From JAZKHE01 sp040385525 (GTDB lineage Bacteria; Bacteroidota; Bacteroidia; UBA4408), in NCBI GenBank assembly GCA_040385525.1, contig JAZKHE010000009.1:242306-306305 (forward strand): a DNA stretch of 64,000 nt, given 5' to 3'. The position numbers and the translations under genes were made by a program. The notes below the pieces were generated by a model. The model saw only the letters and a program-made list of their open reading frames with translations. It did no database searches and was not told the DNA's origin. Below, piece after piece: positions 1-7,440 of this stretch (positions are counted from its first letter, which is position 1; each line of letters starts with the position of its first letter).

Positions 1-196
1 TTAGAACGCCACTGCCAATTGGTAAAGAAATATACATTAGTTTGTTTTCTTCGTTTGCAGGTATAGGAAATTCAGGGCTTGAAATTTCTTTAAAGCGAAC
101 AACTTTTGAAAACTCTCCGCCAAATACTGATTTGTAAAAAGTAAATGCTTCTTCTGCATTTCCGTTAAAGTTAATGTGTGGATTAATTTGTGCCAT
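1..196 (-). CDS. VOC family (PhnB-like / glyoxalase-fold) protein, C-terminus beyond window
   Basis: Only the first 65 codons are present; the gene runs off the left edge. The start is an ATG at 196. The N-terminus MAQINPHINFNGNAEEAFTF followed by FYKSVFGGEF is the first beta-alpha-beta unit of the PhnB-like branch of the vicinal oxygen chelate superfamily, often annotated 3-demethylubiquinone methyltransferase-like. The following KLMYISLPIGSG strand also fits. Family members include metal-dependent enzymes and bleomycin- or fosfomycin-binding proteins, so the substrate cannot be assigned. It follows arr on the same strand after 18 bp, so the two are probably cotranscribed. Confidence 0.8.
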   Translation of the reverse strand, partial: MAQINPHINFNGNAEEAFTFYKSVFGGEFSKVVRFKEISSPEFPIPANEENKLMYISLPIGSGVL

Positions 197-214
197 AATC
201 TATTTTTTAATTCG

Positions 215-655
215 TTACTCGTTTAGTGAATTTATTCCTTGTTCTTTAAGCTTTGCTAATGTGTCTTTCATTGTTTTAACTTGTTCGGCTGGATGACCTT
301 GCCAAACTGAAACTTCTCCTACAACTTTAAATGGTTGTGTAGAACGATAAGATTTTGTTGGGTTTCCCGGAAATTTTTTGTTTGTCAGGTCGGGGTCGTC
401 TTCAATTTGTCCTGTTGGTTCTACTAAATAAATTCTTTCTCTTCCTTCTCCAATGGCAAGTTCTGCGCCCCAAATTGCAGCATCAAGTGTTGCTGTTAAA
501 AAAATGTATTTCGCATTTTTTCTTTCTCCAAAGTTAGAGTTTTTACCTACTTCAATTAAGTCACCAATTTTTAGATCAGCCTTTGTCCCGTGAAAATATG
601 TTTGTACGAAAGGTGTAGCTCCAATTGGCTTTTGTTCGTTTTGATTATTTTCCAT
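215..655 (-). CDS. arr: NAD(+)--rifampin ADP-ribosyltransferase (Arr)
   Basis: Arr transfers ADP-ribose from NAD+ to a hydroxyl of rifamycins and so inactivates them. The 146-residue length is typical. Recognisable blocks are YFHGTKADLKIGD (His22), KYIFLTATLDAAIWGAELA (Tyr50), EDDPDLT (Asp86/87) and FPGNPTKSYRS, followed by VVGEVSVWQGHPAEQV. These match the His, Tyr and Asp known to be needed in mycobacterial Arr. I place the start at the ATG at 655; an in-frame TTG at 661 would add only two residues. It lies directly downstream of a cassette-like site (686-781), which suits Arr, a well known integron cassette gene. Whether it confers resistance in this host is not shown. Confidence 0.93.
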   Translation of the reverse strand: MENNQNEQKPIGATPFVQTYFHGTKADLKIGDLIEVGKNSNFGERKNAKYIFLTATLDAAIWGAELAIGEGRERIYLVEPTGQIEDDPDLTNKKFPGNPTKSYRSTQPFKVVGEVSVWQGHPAEQVKTMKDTLAKLKEQGINSLNE

Positions 656-685
656 TCTCAATTATTAATGTATGTATCACAATGA

Positions 686-781
686 CCGCTAATGTTTATA
701 GGCTTGGTGAAGAAGCGGGTATTTAGATCAAATTTTTATGTGGAGTTCGAAACCCCACCTTTTGCAAATGTACTGTTAGCG
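686..781 (-). repeat. attC-like site A between the WG-repeat gene and arr
   Basis: Read on the minus strand the site opens with CGCTAACAGTACATTTGCAA (38 bp after the stop of the WG gene) and closes with ACATTAGCGG upstream of arr. CGCTAA and TTAGCG are complementary and would close a hairpin about 96 bp long. Inside, GTGG and CCAC arms around 739-758 give a second stem. The block TTTTGCAAATGT (760-771, plus strand) recurs exactly in site B. The size and layout fit attC sites; the core triplets differ somewhat from the class 1 consensus. Confidence 0.55.
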
Positions 782-819
782 ATGGCATACAAAACGGTTT
801 ATGTTAGTTCGGATAAAAA

Positions 820-2190
820 TTAGTTTCCACCTACTGCATTTATCGTTTTTCCGCAATCTTCTTTTTCTCCCGATATTAACGATCCTTTAACTGTATGATT
901 TCCTTTTCCATCATCATTCATATAATAGATGGCGTCTTTACAAGGAAAAGAACTTGAACTTCCTCCATTTAAGCGAGAGGTAGAACTTCCCGCTTTAACA
1001 TATAACTGATTTTTAGAGGTGTTTTTAATTGTTTTTTTATCAGTACCAGCGTTAGAATTTCCTTTGTTAGCTGAACTATTGTAACTACTTGTGGTTTCAA
1101 CTACCACATCTTCAACTGTAGTATCAACTTTAAAGTTTTTTGTTTTAAGAACATAAGCTCCTTTTTTAGTTACTCCATCTGCATGAATTTCAACTTGAGC
1201 TTCTCCATGAAAAACGTGATCGGCTTTTGTAAAAATAAATTCACTAAGTACAGTGCCATCGGTTTTAATAAATCCGTAAAGCGGTGCAGATGCTATCAAA
1301 ATGTCTGCTGACTCCTTATCATTACTTGGATTATTAAATAAGTCGGAAATACTATTGTATTTATAAGGAATAACGAATTTTCCAGTTCTATCTACAAGTC
1401 CATAAATGTAGTTTTTTCTTACTTTGAACAATTCATTATTCAACGCTTTTGGTGCTTCATCATATTCATCAGAAAATAAAAGAACACCTTTAGAATCAAC
1501 TACTCCATATTTTGTACCTATTTTAACATATCCGAATTTATTTTCATCAAAGTCATAAGCAGCATCGTATGAGTTGGTTCCAATAGTTGTTCCTGTGGTG
1601 TCAATAAAACCATATTTATTATCTTTCATAACAATGGCTACACCTTTTGAAAATGGCTCTACTTTATCGTAAATGGCTTTAATTACTTCAACTCCTGCAT
1701 TATTAATATATCCCATTTTTCCATTTAGAGTAACTTCACTAAATCCCTTTCTAAAAGGCGACATCTTCTCATATTTAAAAGGAATAACAACTTTATTTTT
1801 GAAATCAATACAGCCCCATTTTTCTTTCTTTTTTACGCAAATTAAGCCGTTATACATTGGACCAAAAACACCGTAATCGTATTCAATAGGAATTATTAAT
1901 TCACCTAAAACGTTAGTCCAACCAAACTTATCTTTTTTTCTTACACGGATTAAATAATTATCAGATTTTATTCTTTTAAGCACATTGTTTATAAACTCAG
2001 TTTCCTTAGAATAGCCATTCTCACTTTGTCTTATTCTTTCTACCCACTTACCTTGGTTGGGATAAGAAAAAGCAATTTCGGTATACATGTCCCATTTTTC
2101 TGTGGGGCTTACTTGATTTTGTTGTGCATTAAGAAATAATGTACTGCCAAAAAAAGAAAGTAGAATAAGTGTTTTTTGTAAATGAATCAT
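820..2190 (-). CDS. Secreted WG-repeat protein
   Basis: 456 residues with a signal peptide (about 1-22, ending LFLNAQQ), so probably periplasmic or surface-exposed. From about residue 85 to 330 there are at least seven WG-type repeats of the pattern (K/Y)-(F/W/Y)-G-(W/C/Y/F/L)-(I/V)-(D/N)...G...(I/V)IP-(Y/F)-(K/E)-Y, for example KFGWTNVLGELIIPIEYDY and KWGCIDFKNKVVIPFKYEK. A Ser/Asn/Lys-rich linker (about 365-400) precedes a C-terminal stretch with two Cys (FPCKDAIYYM and KEDCGKT). WG (KWG Leptospira) repeats are common in Bacteroidota, but no enzymatic role is established. It sits between cassette-like sites A and E. A second WG protein is at 37370-38662. Confidence 0.85.
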   Translation of the reverse strand: MIHLQKTLILLSFFGSTLFLNAQQNQVSPTEKWDMYTEIAFSYPNQGKWVERIRQSENGYSKETEFINNVLKRIKSDNYLIRVRKKDKFGWTNVLGELIIPIEYDYGVFGPMYNGLICVKKKEKWGCIDFKNKVVIPFKYEKMSPFRKGFSEVTLNGKMGYINNAGVEVIKAIYDKVEPFSKGVAIVMKDNKYGFIDTTGTTIGTNSYDAAYDFDENKFGYVKIGTKYGVVDSKGVLLFSDEYDEAPKALNNELFKVRKNYIYGLVDRTGKFVIPYKYNSISDLFNNPSNDKESADILIASAPLYGFIKTDGTVLSEFIFTKADHVFHGEAQVEIHADGVTKKGAYVLKTKNFKVDTTVEDVVVETTSSYNSSANKGNSNAGTDKKTIKNTSKNQLYVKAGSSTSRLNGGSSSSFPCKDAIYYMNDDGKGNHTVKGSLISGEKEDCGKTINAVGGN

Positions 2191-2257
2191 GATTTGTTTT
2201 TTATTTTAAAATTAAGAATAAAATCTCAACGTATTTAAAATTAGTAATTATTGCTCG

Positions 2258-2364
2258 AACGCTAATCACCGCGATATTTTTAAATGGTCGAATTTCTTGG
2301 AAACATACAAACCGAGTTTCAGTTAACCATTCAACCGCCAATTTCTAATAAGTGCGTGTTAGAC
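2258..2364 (-). repeat. attC-like site E between the HTH gene and the WG-repeat gene
   Basis: On the minus strand the site begins CGTCTAACACGCACTTATTA and overlaps the TAA stop of the HTH gene; GTCTAAC is an exact match to the classical attC core RYYYAAC. It ends GTGATTAGCGTTC, 67 bp before the WG start. The TTGGCGGTT block after the 5' core has a counterpart in site B (GTGGCGGTT). Total about 107 bp. Confidence 0.55.
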
Positions 2365-2586
2365 GGGCGTTGTTTTTTGTTCATCATTAACATACTCTAA
2401 AATGTCACAGGGTTGGCATTCTAATACTTTACAAATTGTCTCCAAAGTGCTAAACCGAATTGCTTTTGCTTTTCCTGTTTTAAGTATAGAAAGATTGGAT
2501 AAAGTCAAACCAACTTTGTCAGAAAGTTCATTAAGTGACATTTTCCGTTTAGCCATTACAACGTCTAAATTTACTACAATTGCCAT
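2359..2586 (-). CDS. Small XRE-family (Cro/C1, YozG-like) transcriptional regulator
   Basis: 75 residues that are nearly all one helix-turn-helix: VVMAKRKMSLNELSDKVG, LTLSNLSILKTGKAKAIRF (recognition helix) and STLETICKVLECQPCDILEY. This is the HTH_26-type DNA-binding fold. It starts 3 bp after the stop of the DUF2975 membrane protein gene. The DUF2975-plus-XRE pair (Bacillus yoaS-yozG and many Bacteroidota) is a conserved arrangement, so the regulator probably controls or responds to its membrane partner. The stop codon lies inside cassette-like site E. Confidence 0.88.
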   Translation of the reverse strand: MAIVVNLDVVMAKRKMSLNELSDKVGLTLSNLSILKTGKAKAIRFSTLETICKVLECQPCDILEYVNDEQKTTPV

Positions 2587-2589
2587 AGC

Positions 2590-3072
2590 TTAAACAGTTA
2601 AATCGTTTTCGTTTTTAAAATCAATTGCATTTTGCAAAAGCTTTTTGAGTATAGTGGCAAAAACCGCCACCACCAATGGCACACAGGCAAATGCAAAAGC
2701 AAAAATAATTAACCCAGGTGCATCGTCTATCTCCGCAAAATGGAAAGCAGCCGGCATATAACCCATCAGTGCTATGCTCATAGCCACAGCACAATACATT
2801 ATTTTTTGCAGTACACGAACCGGATACTCAGAAAATACTTTGTTCATGTCGATGTATGATAGGAGTTTTAAACCAAAATACAAAGCAAGAAAAAATGGAA
2901 TGGCAGCTGCATATAGCGAAGCCATCACCAAATAACCTGACTTCGGTTCCTGCGGAAATTCGGCTGTCCATCCTTCACCGATATATGGAAATGCAAATAC
3001 ACACAATGATAGAACGGCAAGTCCCACAATGACGATTACTATTCGTAGAAATACAGTTGAAAATTTATTCAT
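2590..3072 (-). CDS. DUF2975 (YoaS-like) membrane protein
   Basis: 160 residues with four predicted transmembrane helices (about 8-28, 48-72, 88-108 and 118-142) and a short charged C-terminus (KNENDLTV). The four-helix layout, and the XRE regulator that follows 3 bp later, identify the DUF2975 family. Function is unknown; known pairs are thought to act as membrane-linked regulatory modules. The start MNKFSTVFLRIVIV puts the first helix directly after the N-terminus. It lies between sites D and E of the cassette-like array. Confidence 0.82.
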   Translation of the reverse strand: MNKFSTVFLRIVIVIVGLAVLSLCVFAFPYIGEGWTAEFPQEPKSGYLVMASLYAAAIPFFLALYFGLKLLSYIDMNKVFSEYPVRVLQKIMYCAVAMSIALMGYMPAAFHFAEIDDAPGLIIFAFAFACVPLVVAVFATILKKLLQNAIDFKNENDLTV

Positions 3073-3202
3073 ATCAATTTTGAATTTAATGTTTATGCCT
3101 GCAAAGATATAAATATTTATTGAAAAACAATAAATATATAATGATAAAAGATAAATGTTTTGAAATTAAGCTAAATTGTCTGACTCGATGCGTCGTATAT
3201 AA

Positions 3203-3251
3203 TTAGCTATAACGGGTTGCGGCTTTGCGTTCGCGCTTGATTATTAGCACT
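3203..3251 (-). repeat. Short attC-like or imperfect site D
   Basis: Between the DUF2975 gene and the REP-like array. On the minus strand it runs from AGTGCTAATAATCAAGCGCG to CCGCAACCCGTTATAGCTAA, about 49 bp, with an internal GC-rich dyad (GCGCGAACGC / GCGGCTTTGCG region). Its position matches the other cassette-like sites, but its ends are more divergent. It could be an unrelated intergenic palindrome. Confidence 0.35.
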
Positions 3252-3261
3252 GCCCAAATTT

Positions 3262-3519
3262 GTCCTCGTTTGCAACGAGGATAAAATAAGCAAGCGTTTG
3301 CAACGCTTATTTATCATTTATTACAAATACTTTTTTTATGCGTTGCAAACGCATATTTTAAACATCCCCAAACTCGTCCTCGTTTGCAACGAGGATAAAA
3401 TAAGCAAGCGTTTGCAACGCTTATTTAAACTATCACACTCATTTATTACAAATACTTTTTTTATGCGTTGCAAACGCATATTTTAAACATCCTCGTTACG
3501 CAAGCTAAACGAGGACGAG
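3262..3519. repeat. REP-like array: tandem hairpins in two copies of a ~114-bp unit plus a partial third
   Basis: Two head-to-tail copies (from 3262 and 3376) each hold three perfect short palindromes with 3-nt loops: TCCTCGTT-TGC-AACGAGGA, AAGCGTT-TGC-AACGCTT and ATGCGTT-GCA-AACGCAT. The inner CGTT/AACG and loop are constant, while the outer bases change in matched pairs on both arms. A degenerate CCTCGTTACG...AACGAGG copy follows at 3491. This fits REP/BIME-type elements mobilised by RAYT transposases; none is in the window. This and site D account for the gene-free stretch 3073-3538. Confidence 0.75.
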
Positions 3520-3538
3520 TTGAGGAGTGGTGTGTGTG

Positions 3539-4129
3539 TTATTTTTCTGCCTTTAAAGTCCATTTTTTGTTAAGGTCATATTTTGTTTTTCTTGTCCCAA
3601 TAAAAATAGGTGGAGCACAAATCGCTACTATGATTCCTTCAAATATAGCCCATTCTTTTACTCCTTCTGCTCCTTTGTCAATAGCTGCAATAGGTAAGAA
3701 CACTACTCCGATTACTCCTCCAATAGCAAGGTAACCAAACGGTTCTAGCCAATGTCTATTTTTAAACCAATCCTTTTTTATTGATTGAATTTTTGAAAAC
3801 AAAATAACTATTGTGTCTTGTTTATAACGCGGTCTTACCTGTGTATAGTTAGTGTCCTTGCTTTTACTTATTTTATATGTGTAAGTATATATTGTGTCTT
3901 TACCTGTCTTTGTCCAAGTTGGTATTAAAATAGTTGAGTCAGTGAAACCTATAATTTTCTTATAAGAGTATGTCGTGTCTTTTGTTTTAATATAGAATTC
4001 TCTGTCAAGGTTAAGGTACTTTTTTTTTGAAGACTTGCTTTTATGGTCTAAAAATAACTTATTCTGTCCCAAGACATTTGTCAATGAGAAAAGTAAAAGT
4101 ATATGCGTAAATATTATTCTATAAATCAT
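3539..4129 (-). CDS. Hypothetical secreted or membrane protein with two C-terminal hydrophobic helices
   Basis: 196 residues, no family recognised. An N-terminal signal peptide (MIYRIIFTHILLLFSLTNVLGQ) is followed by a polar Thr/Lys-rich region (about 25-120) and then two hydrophobic segments (about 128-148 and 160-176) with a Lys-rich tail ending KKWTLKAEK. Similar uncharacterised proteins with a signal, a DTTY-type strand region, a double helix and a KW-x-L-K tail are familiar in Bacteroidota. It is flanked by cassette-like site B upstream and the REP-like array 20 bp after its stop. No function can be given. Confidence 0.7.
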   Translation of the reverse strand: MIYRIIFTHILLLFSLTNVLGQNKLFLDHKSKSSKKKYLNLDREFYIKTKDTTYSYKKIIGFTDSTILIPTWTKTGKDTIYTYTYKISKSKDTNYTQVRPRYKQDTIVILFSKIQSIKKDWFKNRHWLEPFGYLAIGGVIGVVFLPIAAIDKGAEGVKEWAIFEGIIVAICAPPIFIGTRKTKYDLNKKWTLKAEK

Positions 4130-4153
4130 TTAATTATCGGTCGCCTTATAAAG

Positions 4154-4287
4154 ACCGCTAACTTTTTCGACGTAACCTAGGTGGATATTTTCAACACAAT
4201 TGCTGATGCTGTGAACCAATGTTTGATTAACCACAAATGTGTCTGATGAGCAATGAACCGCCACTTTTGCAAATGTGCTGATAGCTG
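4154..4287 (-). repeat. attC-like site B between two membrane protein genes
   Basis: On the minus strand it opens AGCTATCAGCACATTTGCAA, about 9 bp after the stop of the 4296-5003 gene, and closes AAAGTTAGCGG, 25 bp before the next start. The length, about 134 bp, is near the upper end for attC sites. It shares TTTTGCAAATGT (4265-4276, plus strand) with site A and ACCGCTAA at the far end. A 60-codon open frame across it is not a gene. Confidence 0.55.
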
Positions 4288-4295
4288 CTACTTTT

Positions 4296-5003
4296 CTATT
4301 GTCCTGCGTCATGTGTCGGTTTAGGTATAACTTTCTCGATGTCTGTTTTAGTTACATCGTCTTTCATTATTTCGTCATTATATACTCTCCACCTTTCAAG
4401 TAAAGCATAAAATTCGTAACCGATTTTTGAGGTCTGAATCATGTCAGAGCCAACCATATCAAGTTTGTTCGTTGTTGAAACTTTTTCTGTCAAGCCGTAT
4501 GTCATTAAAGTCGGACCGAGAGTGTAATGTGTAAAATGGTCATGCTCCCATTCCGAACCAAGGTTAAGTTGTCGTTGGTATAAAATAAAAAGTATCAACA
4601 GGTCTGTTTGTCTTTCCATACCTGGTCCCATTAGATTTATTGGGGTTTCAATCTTATGTGTCAGCAAGGCATTGTAAAGTTCTCTAAAAGTAAAGTTTCC
4701 AACTTTTTGCTCAATGTCAAACTTTCCAATTCGGTTTTGTCGTTTTTGTCGCCACTTATAAATTAGAATATAAACGGAAACAGCAACTGCTATAAAAATT
4801 AATATTTTGTAGAGTTCAAATTTAAAAGTCAAAGTGTCTGTTAATGCCTGTCTAAATGAAATGTCCTTAGAAATTGTAATGAAAAATGAATACAAAATTG
4901 TCAAAAGAGAAAGTAGTCCAACCGAGATTAGTTGGCTTAACACTTGGTCATTCCAAAGTCTTTGAATTAACCCTTTATACTCTATTTTCTTTTTGTCGCT
5001 CAT
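4296..5003 (-). CDS. Hypothetical membrane protein, two helices plus cytoplasmic domain
   Basis: 235 residues of unknown family. A short charged N-terminus (MSDKKKIEYKGLIQRLWND) is followed by two transmembrane helices (about 19-45 and 68-86), then a basic stop-transfer run (YKWRQKRQNR) and a soluble C-terminal domain of about 140 residues (FTFRELYNALLTHKIETP, then LLERWRVYNDEIMKDD), probably cytoplasmic. The soluble part has mixed helix/strand character that could be a winged-helix-like fold, but this is a guess. It is the last gene of the cassette-like array before pnp. Confidence 0.68.
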   Translation of the reverse strand: MSDKKKIEYKGLIQRLWNDQVLSQLISVGLLSLLTILYSFFITISKDISFRQALTDTLTFKFELYKILIFIAVAVSVYILIYKWRQKRQNRIGKFDIEQKVGNFTFRELYNALLTHKIETPINLMGPGMERQTDLLILFILYQRQLNLGSEWEHDHFTHYTLGPTLMTYGLTEKVSTTNKLDMVGSDMIQTSKIGYEFYALLERWRVYNDEIMKDDVTKTDIEKVIPKPTHDAGQ

Positions 5004-5033
5004 TGTTATGTTTTCAGTTGTCTGCTTAAAGTT

Positions 5034-5042
5034 GCCGCTAAC
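5034..5042 (-). repeat. Half site C, right end of the cassette-like array
   Basis: On the minus strand ACAAGTTAGCGGCAAC lies 31 bp before the start of the 4296-5003 gene. It matches the closing end of sites A and B (RTTAGCGG), but no opening CTAAC half was found towards pnp. It may be the end of a lost cassette, or an attI-type boundary. Confidence 0.4.
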
Positions 5043-5242
5043 TTGTATATATATCTGATAAAGTCATACATACACATCAAATTATGGGTAGATATGTATG
5101 ATAAATACCATTTACATTTCTAAACAAATATATTCTTTTTTCATAACAAATTATCAAACGGGCATTTTATTTGTAGTTAACTTTTTATGCTTGCATACTT
5201 ATTAATTTCGTATTTCAGCTGATATTAAAATTATATATATAG

Positions 5243-5281
5243 CAAAAAAAAAATCCATTTACCTTTCGATAAATGGATTTT
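5243..5281 (-). terminator. Rho-independent terminator of pnp
   Basis: AAATCCATTTA and TAAATGGATTT form an 11-bp stem with an 8-nt loop, followed on the minus strand by a run of nine or more T. It begins about 20 bp after the pnp stop. The rest of 5004-5301 is AT-rich and holds only half site C. Confidence 0.85.
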
Positions 5282-5301
5282 AATGTATTGTGTTTTATTA
5301 T

Positions 5302-7440
5302 TTATTGAGCTTGTTCTGTTGCCTCTGGTTTTGGCATTAAAGCTTTTCTCGATAATTTAAATTTACCTGTTTTAGGATCTTTACCTATCAATTTTACTTT
5401 TACTACATCGCCTTCTTTTAATACACCATCTAAGTTTTCTAAACGTTTCCATTCTACTTCTGATATGTGTAATAATCCATCTTTACCTGGCATAAATTCT
5501 ACAAAGGCACCAAATGCAACTATCGATTTTACTTTGCCTTCGTAAACTTCTCCTTCTTCGGGAACTGCAACTATACCTTTAATAGTTTTTACGGCAGCAT
5601 CAATAGATTCTTTATTGCTTGATGATATTTGTATATGACCAAAATTTCCAACTTCTTCAATAGTAATTACTGTGTTTGTAACACGTTGCATTTCTTGAAT
5701 AATTTTTCCACCTGGGCCAATAATAGCACCAATAAATTCTTTAGGAATTTCTAATTTAACAATGCGTGGTACAAACGATTTGTACTCTTCTCTTGGAGCT
5801 GTAATTGTTTTAGCCATTTCTCCTAAAATGTGTAATCTGCCTTGTTTAGCTTGGTCTAAAGCTTGTGTTAAAACTTCGTATGATAAACCATCTACTTTAA
5901 TATCCATTTGGCAAGCAGTAATACCATTTACAGTTCCAGTAACTTTAAAGTCCATGTCACCTAAATGATCTTCATCACCTAAAATATCAGATAATACAGC
6001 GAATTTTTTTGTATTGCTATCAGAAATTAAACCCATTGCAATACCTGCAACCGGACGTTTAATTTTAATACCTGCATCCATTAAAGCTAAGGTTCCGGCA
6101 CATACAGTAGCCATTGATGATGAACCGTTAGATTCTAAAATATCAGAAACAATACGTATTGTATATGAATTATCTTCTGGCAACATATTTTTTAATGCAC
6201 GTAAAGCTAAGTTTCCGTGACCTACTTCTCTACGACCAGTTCCACGCATAGGTTTTACTTCGCCTGTAGAAAATGGAGGGAAATTGTAGTGCAATAAAAA
6301 GTTATTTGTTCCTTCGTGGTAAGCACCATCAATCATTTGCTCATCCATTTTAGTTCCTAATGTTACTGTAGTTAACGATTGTGTTTCGCCACGTGTAAAC
6401 ACTGAAGAACCGTGTGCTGAAGGTAAATAGTCGGTTTCGCTCCAAATAGCTCTAATTTCGTCTAATTTACGGCCATCTAAACGAGTTCTTTCGTTTAAAA
6501 CCGATTGGCGAACTCCTTCTTTTTCAACATCATGAAAATATTTTCCGATTAAAAATGAGTTAGCTGCTTTTTCTTCATCGCTAAGTGTTGCAACAAATTC
6601 TTCTTTAACTACGCCAAATAATTTTTTACGCTCTGCTTTGCTTGCGTTACCCGATTTTGCTATTGCATAAACTTTATCAAAACAAGCTTTTTCAATAGCT
6701 ACTTTTAATTCAGGATTGCTTTTTTCGTGGCAATATTCTCTGTTTGCTTTGTTGCCAACCATTTCGGCTAACTCGCGTTGAGCTTTACATTGTATTTTAA
6801 TAGCATCGTGCGCAACTCGTAACGCTTCGAGCATATCTGCTTCTGAGCATTCTTTCATTTCGCCTTCTACCATGTTGATGTCTTTTTCTGAAGCAGCAAC
6901 AACAATTTCCATATCTGCTTGTTCGATTTGTTCTTTGCTTGGATTAACAATAAACTTACCGTCAATACGCACAACACGCACTTCAGAAATTGGTCCGTTA
7001 AACGGAATATCAGAAATTGTGATAGCAGCCGATGCAGCTAAAGCAGCTAAACAATCTGGCGCAACATTTTTATCTAATGATATTAATGAAATTAAAACTT
7101 GTGTATCTGCATGGTAATCGTCTGGAAATAACGGACGAATAGCACGGTCAACTAAACGACTAATTAAAATTTCGTAGTCAGATAATCTTGCTTCACGTTT
7201 AAAAAATCCACCAGGAAATCTTCCTGCAGCAGCATATTTTTCTTGATAATCTACACTTAATGGTAAAAAATCTACATTTTCTTTAGCGTCTTTGTTAGAT
7301 ACTACTGTAGCTAACAACATTGTGTCGCCCATTCTTACTACAACCGAACCATCGGCTTGTTTGGCTAATTTACCTGTTTCAATAGATATTTGGCGGCCAT
7401 CGCCCATATCAAAGGTTTTTACAATTGCTTTTATTGACAT
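5302..7440 (-). CDS. pnp: Polyribonucleotide nucleotidyltransferase (PNPase)
   Basis: PNPase degrades RNA 3'-5' by phosphorolysis and can add 3' tails. The 712 residues carry the full layout: RNase PH domain 1 (about 10-140), an all-helical linker, catalytic RNase PH domain 2 (about 320-470, with FTRGETQSL and SDILGDEDHLGDMDF), a KH domain (about 555-615, IIGPGGKIIQEMQ) and an S1 domain (about 620-695, GKVKSIVAFGAFVEF). The sequence ends KPEATEQAQ. It follows rpsO on the same strand, the reverse of nothing unusual: rpsO-pnp is the classic order. A hairpin-forming leader (7456-7480) may take part in autoregulation, as in E. coli. Confidence 0.98.
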   Translation of the reverse strand: MSIKAIVKTFDMGDGRQISIETGKLAKQADGSVVVRMGDTMLLATVVSNKDAKENVDFLPLSVDYQEKYAAAGRFPGGFFKREARLSDYEILISRLVDRAIRPLFPDDYHADTQVLISLISLDKNVAPDCLAALAASAAITISDIPFNGPISEVRVVRIDGKFIVNPSKEQIEQADMEIVVAASEKDINMVEGEMKECSEADMLEALRVAHDAIKIQCKAQRELAEMVGNKANREYCHEKSNPELKVAIEKACFDKVYAIAKSGNASKAERKKLFGVVKEEFVATLSDEEKAANSFLIGKYFHDVEKEGVRQSVLNERTRLDGRKLDEIRAIWSETDYLPSAHGSSVFTRGETQSLTTVTLGTKMDEQMIDGAYHEGTNNFLLHYNFPPFSTGEVKPMRGTGRREVGHGNLALRALKNMLPEDNSYTIRIVSDILESNGSSSMATVCAGTLALMDAGIKIKRPVAGIAMGLISDSNTKKFAVLSDILGDEDHLGDMDFKVTGTVNGITACQMDIKVDGLSYEVLTQALDQAKQGRLHILGEMAKTITAPREEYKSFVPRIVKLEIPKEFIGAIIGPGGKIIQEMQRVTNTVITIEEVGNFGHIQISSSNKESIDAAVKTIKGIVAVPEEGEVYEGKVKSIVAFGAFVEFMPGKDGLLHISEVEWKRLENLDGVLKEGDVVKVKLIGKDPKTGKFKLSRKALMPKPEATEQAQ

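Larger units (their letters stand above)
1..5045 (-). mobile_element. Putative integron-like gene cassette array without integrase (CALIN-type)
   Basis: Seven genes lie on one strand, in five units (arr and the VOC gene share one, as do the HTH and DUF2975 genes). Each unit that can be seen whole is bounded by short sites with a CTAAC-type end just after the stop codon and a TTAGCG-type end before the next start. The sites (686-781, 2258-2364, 4154-4287, the divergent 3203-3251 and the half site 5034-5042) are described separately. The cargo fits cassettes: an Arr antibiotic-modifying enzyme, small membrane proteins and a regulator pair. It ends 300 bp from pnp. No integrase or attI is visible. 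The array may continue beyond the left edge. The cassette reading is inference; the shared site ends are seen directly. Confidence 0.55.

Noticed and set aside
3262..3519. A CRISPR array.
   Set aside because: The spacings are too few and irregular, the palindromes differ from one another, and there are no cas genes.
3298..3734. Plus-strand open frames through the REP-like array.
   Set aside because: They arise from the repeat itself; their products repeat the hairpin sequence and lack any start context or family.
4130..4312. A 60-codon minus-strand open frame across site B.
   Set aside because: It spans the cassette-like repeat, has no recognisable protein features and repeats elsewhere only as DNA.
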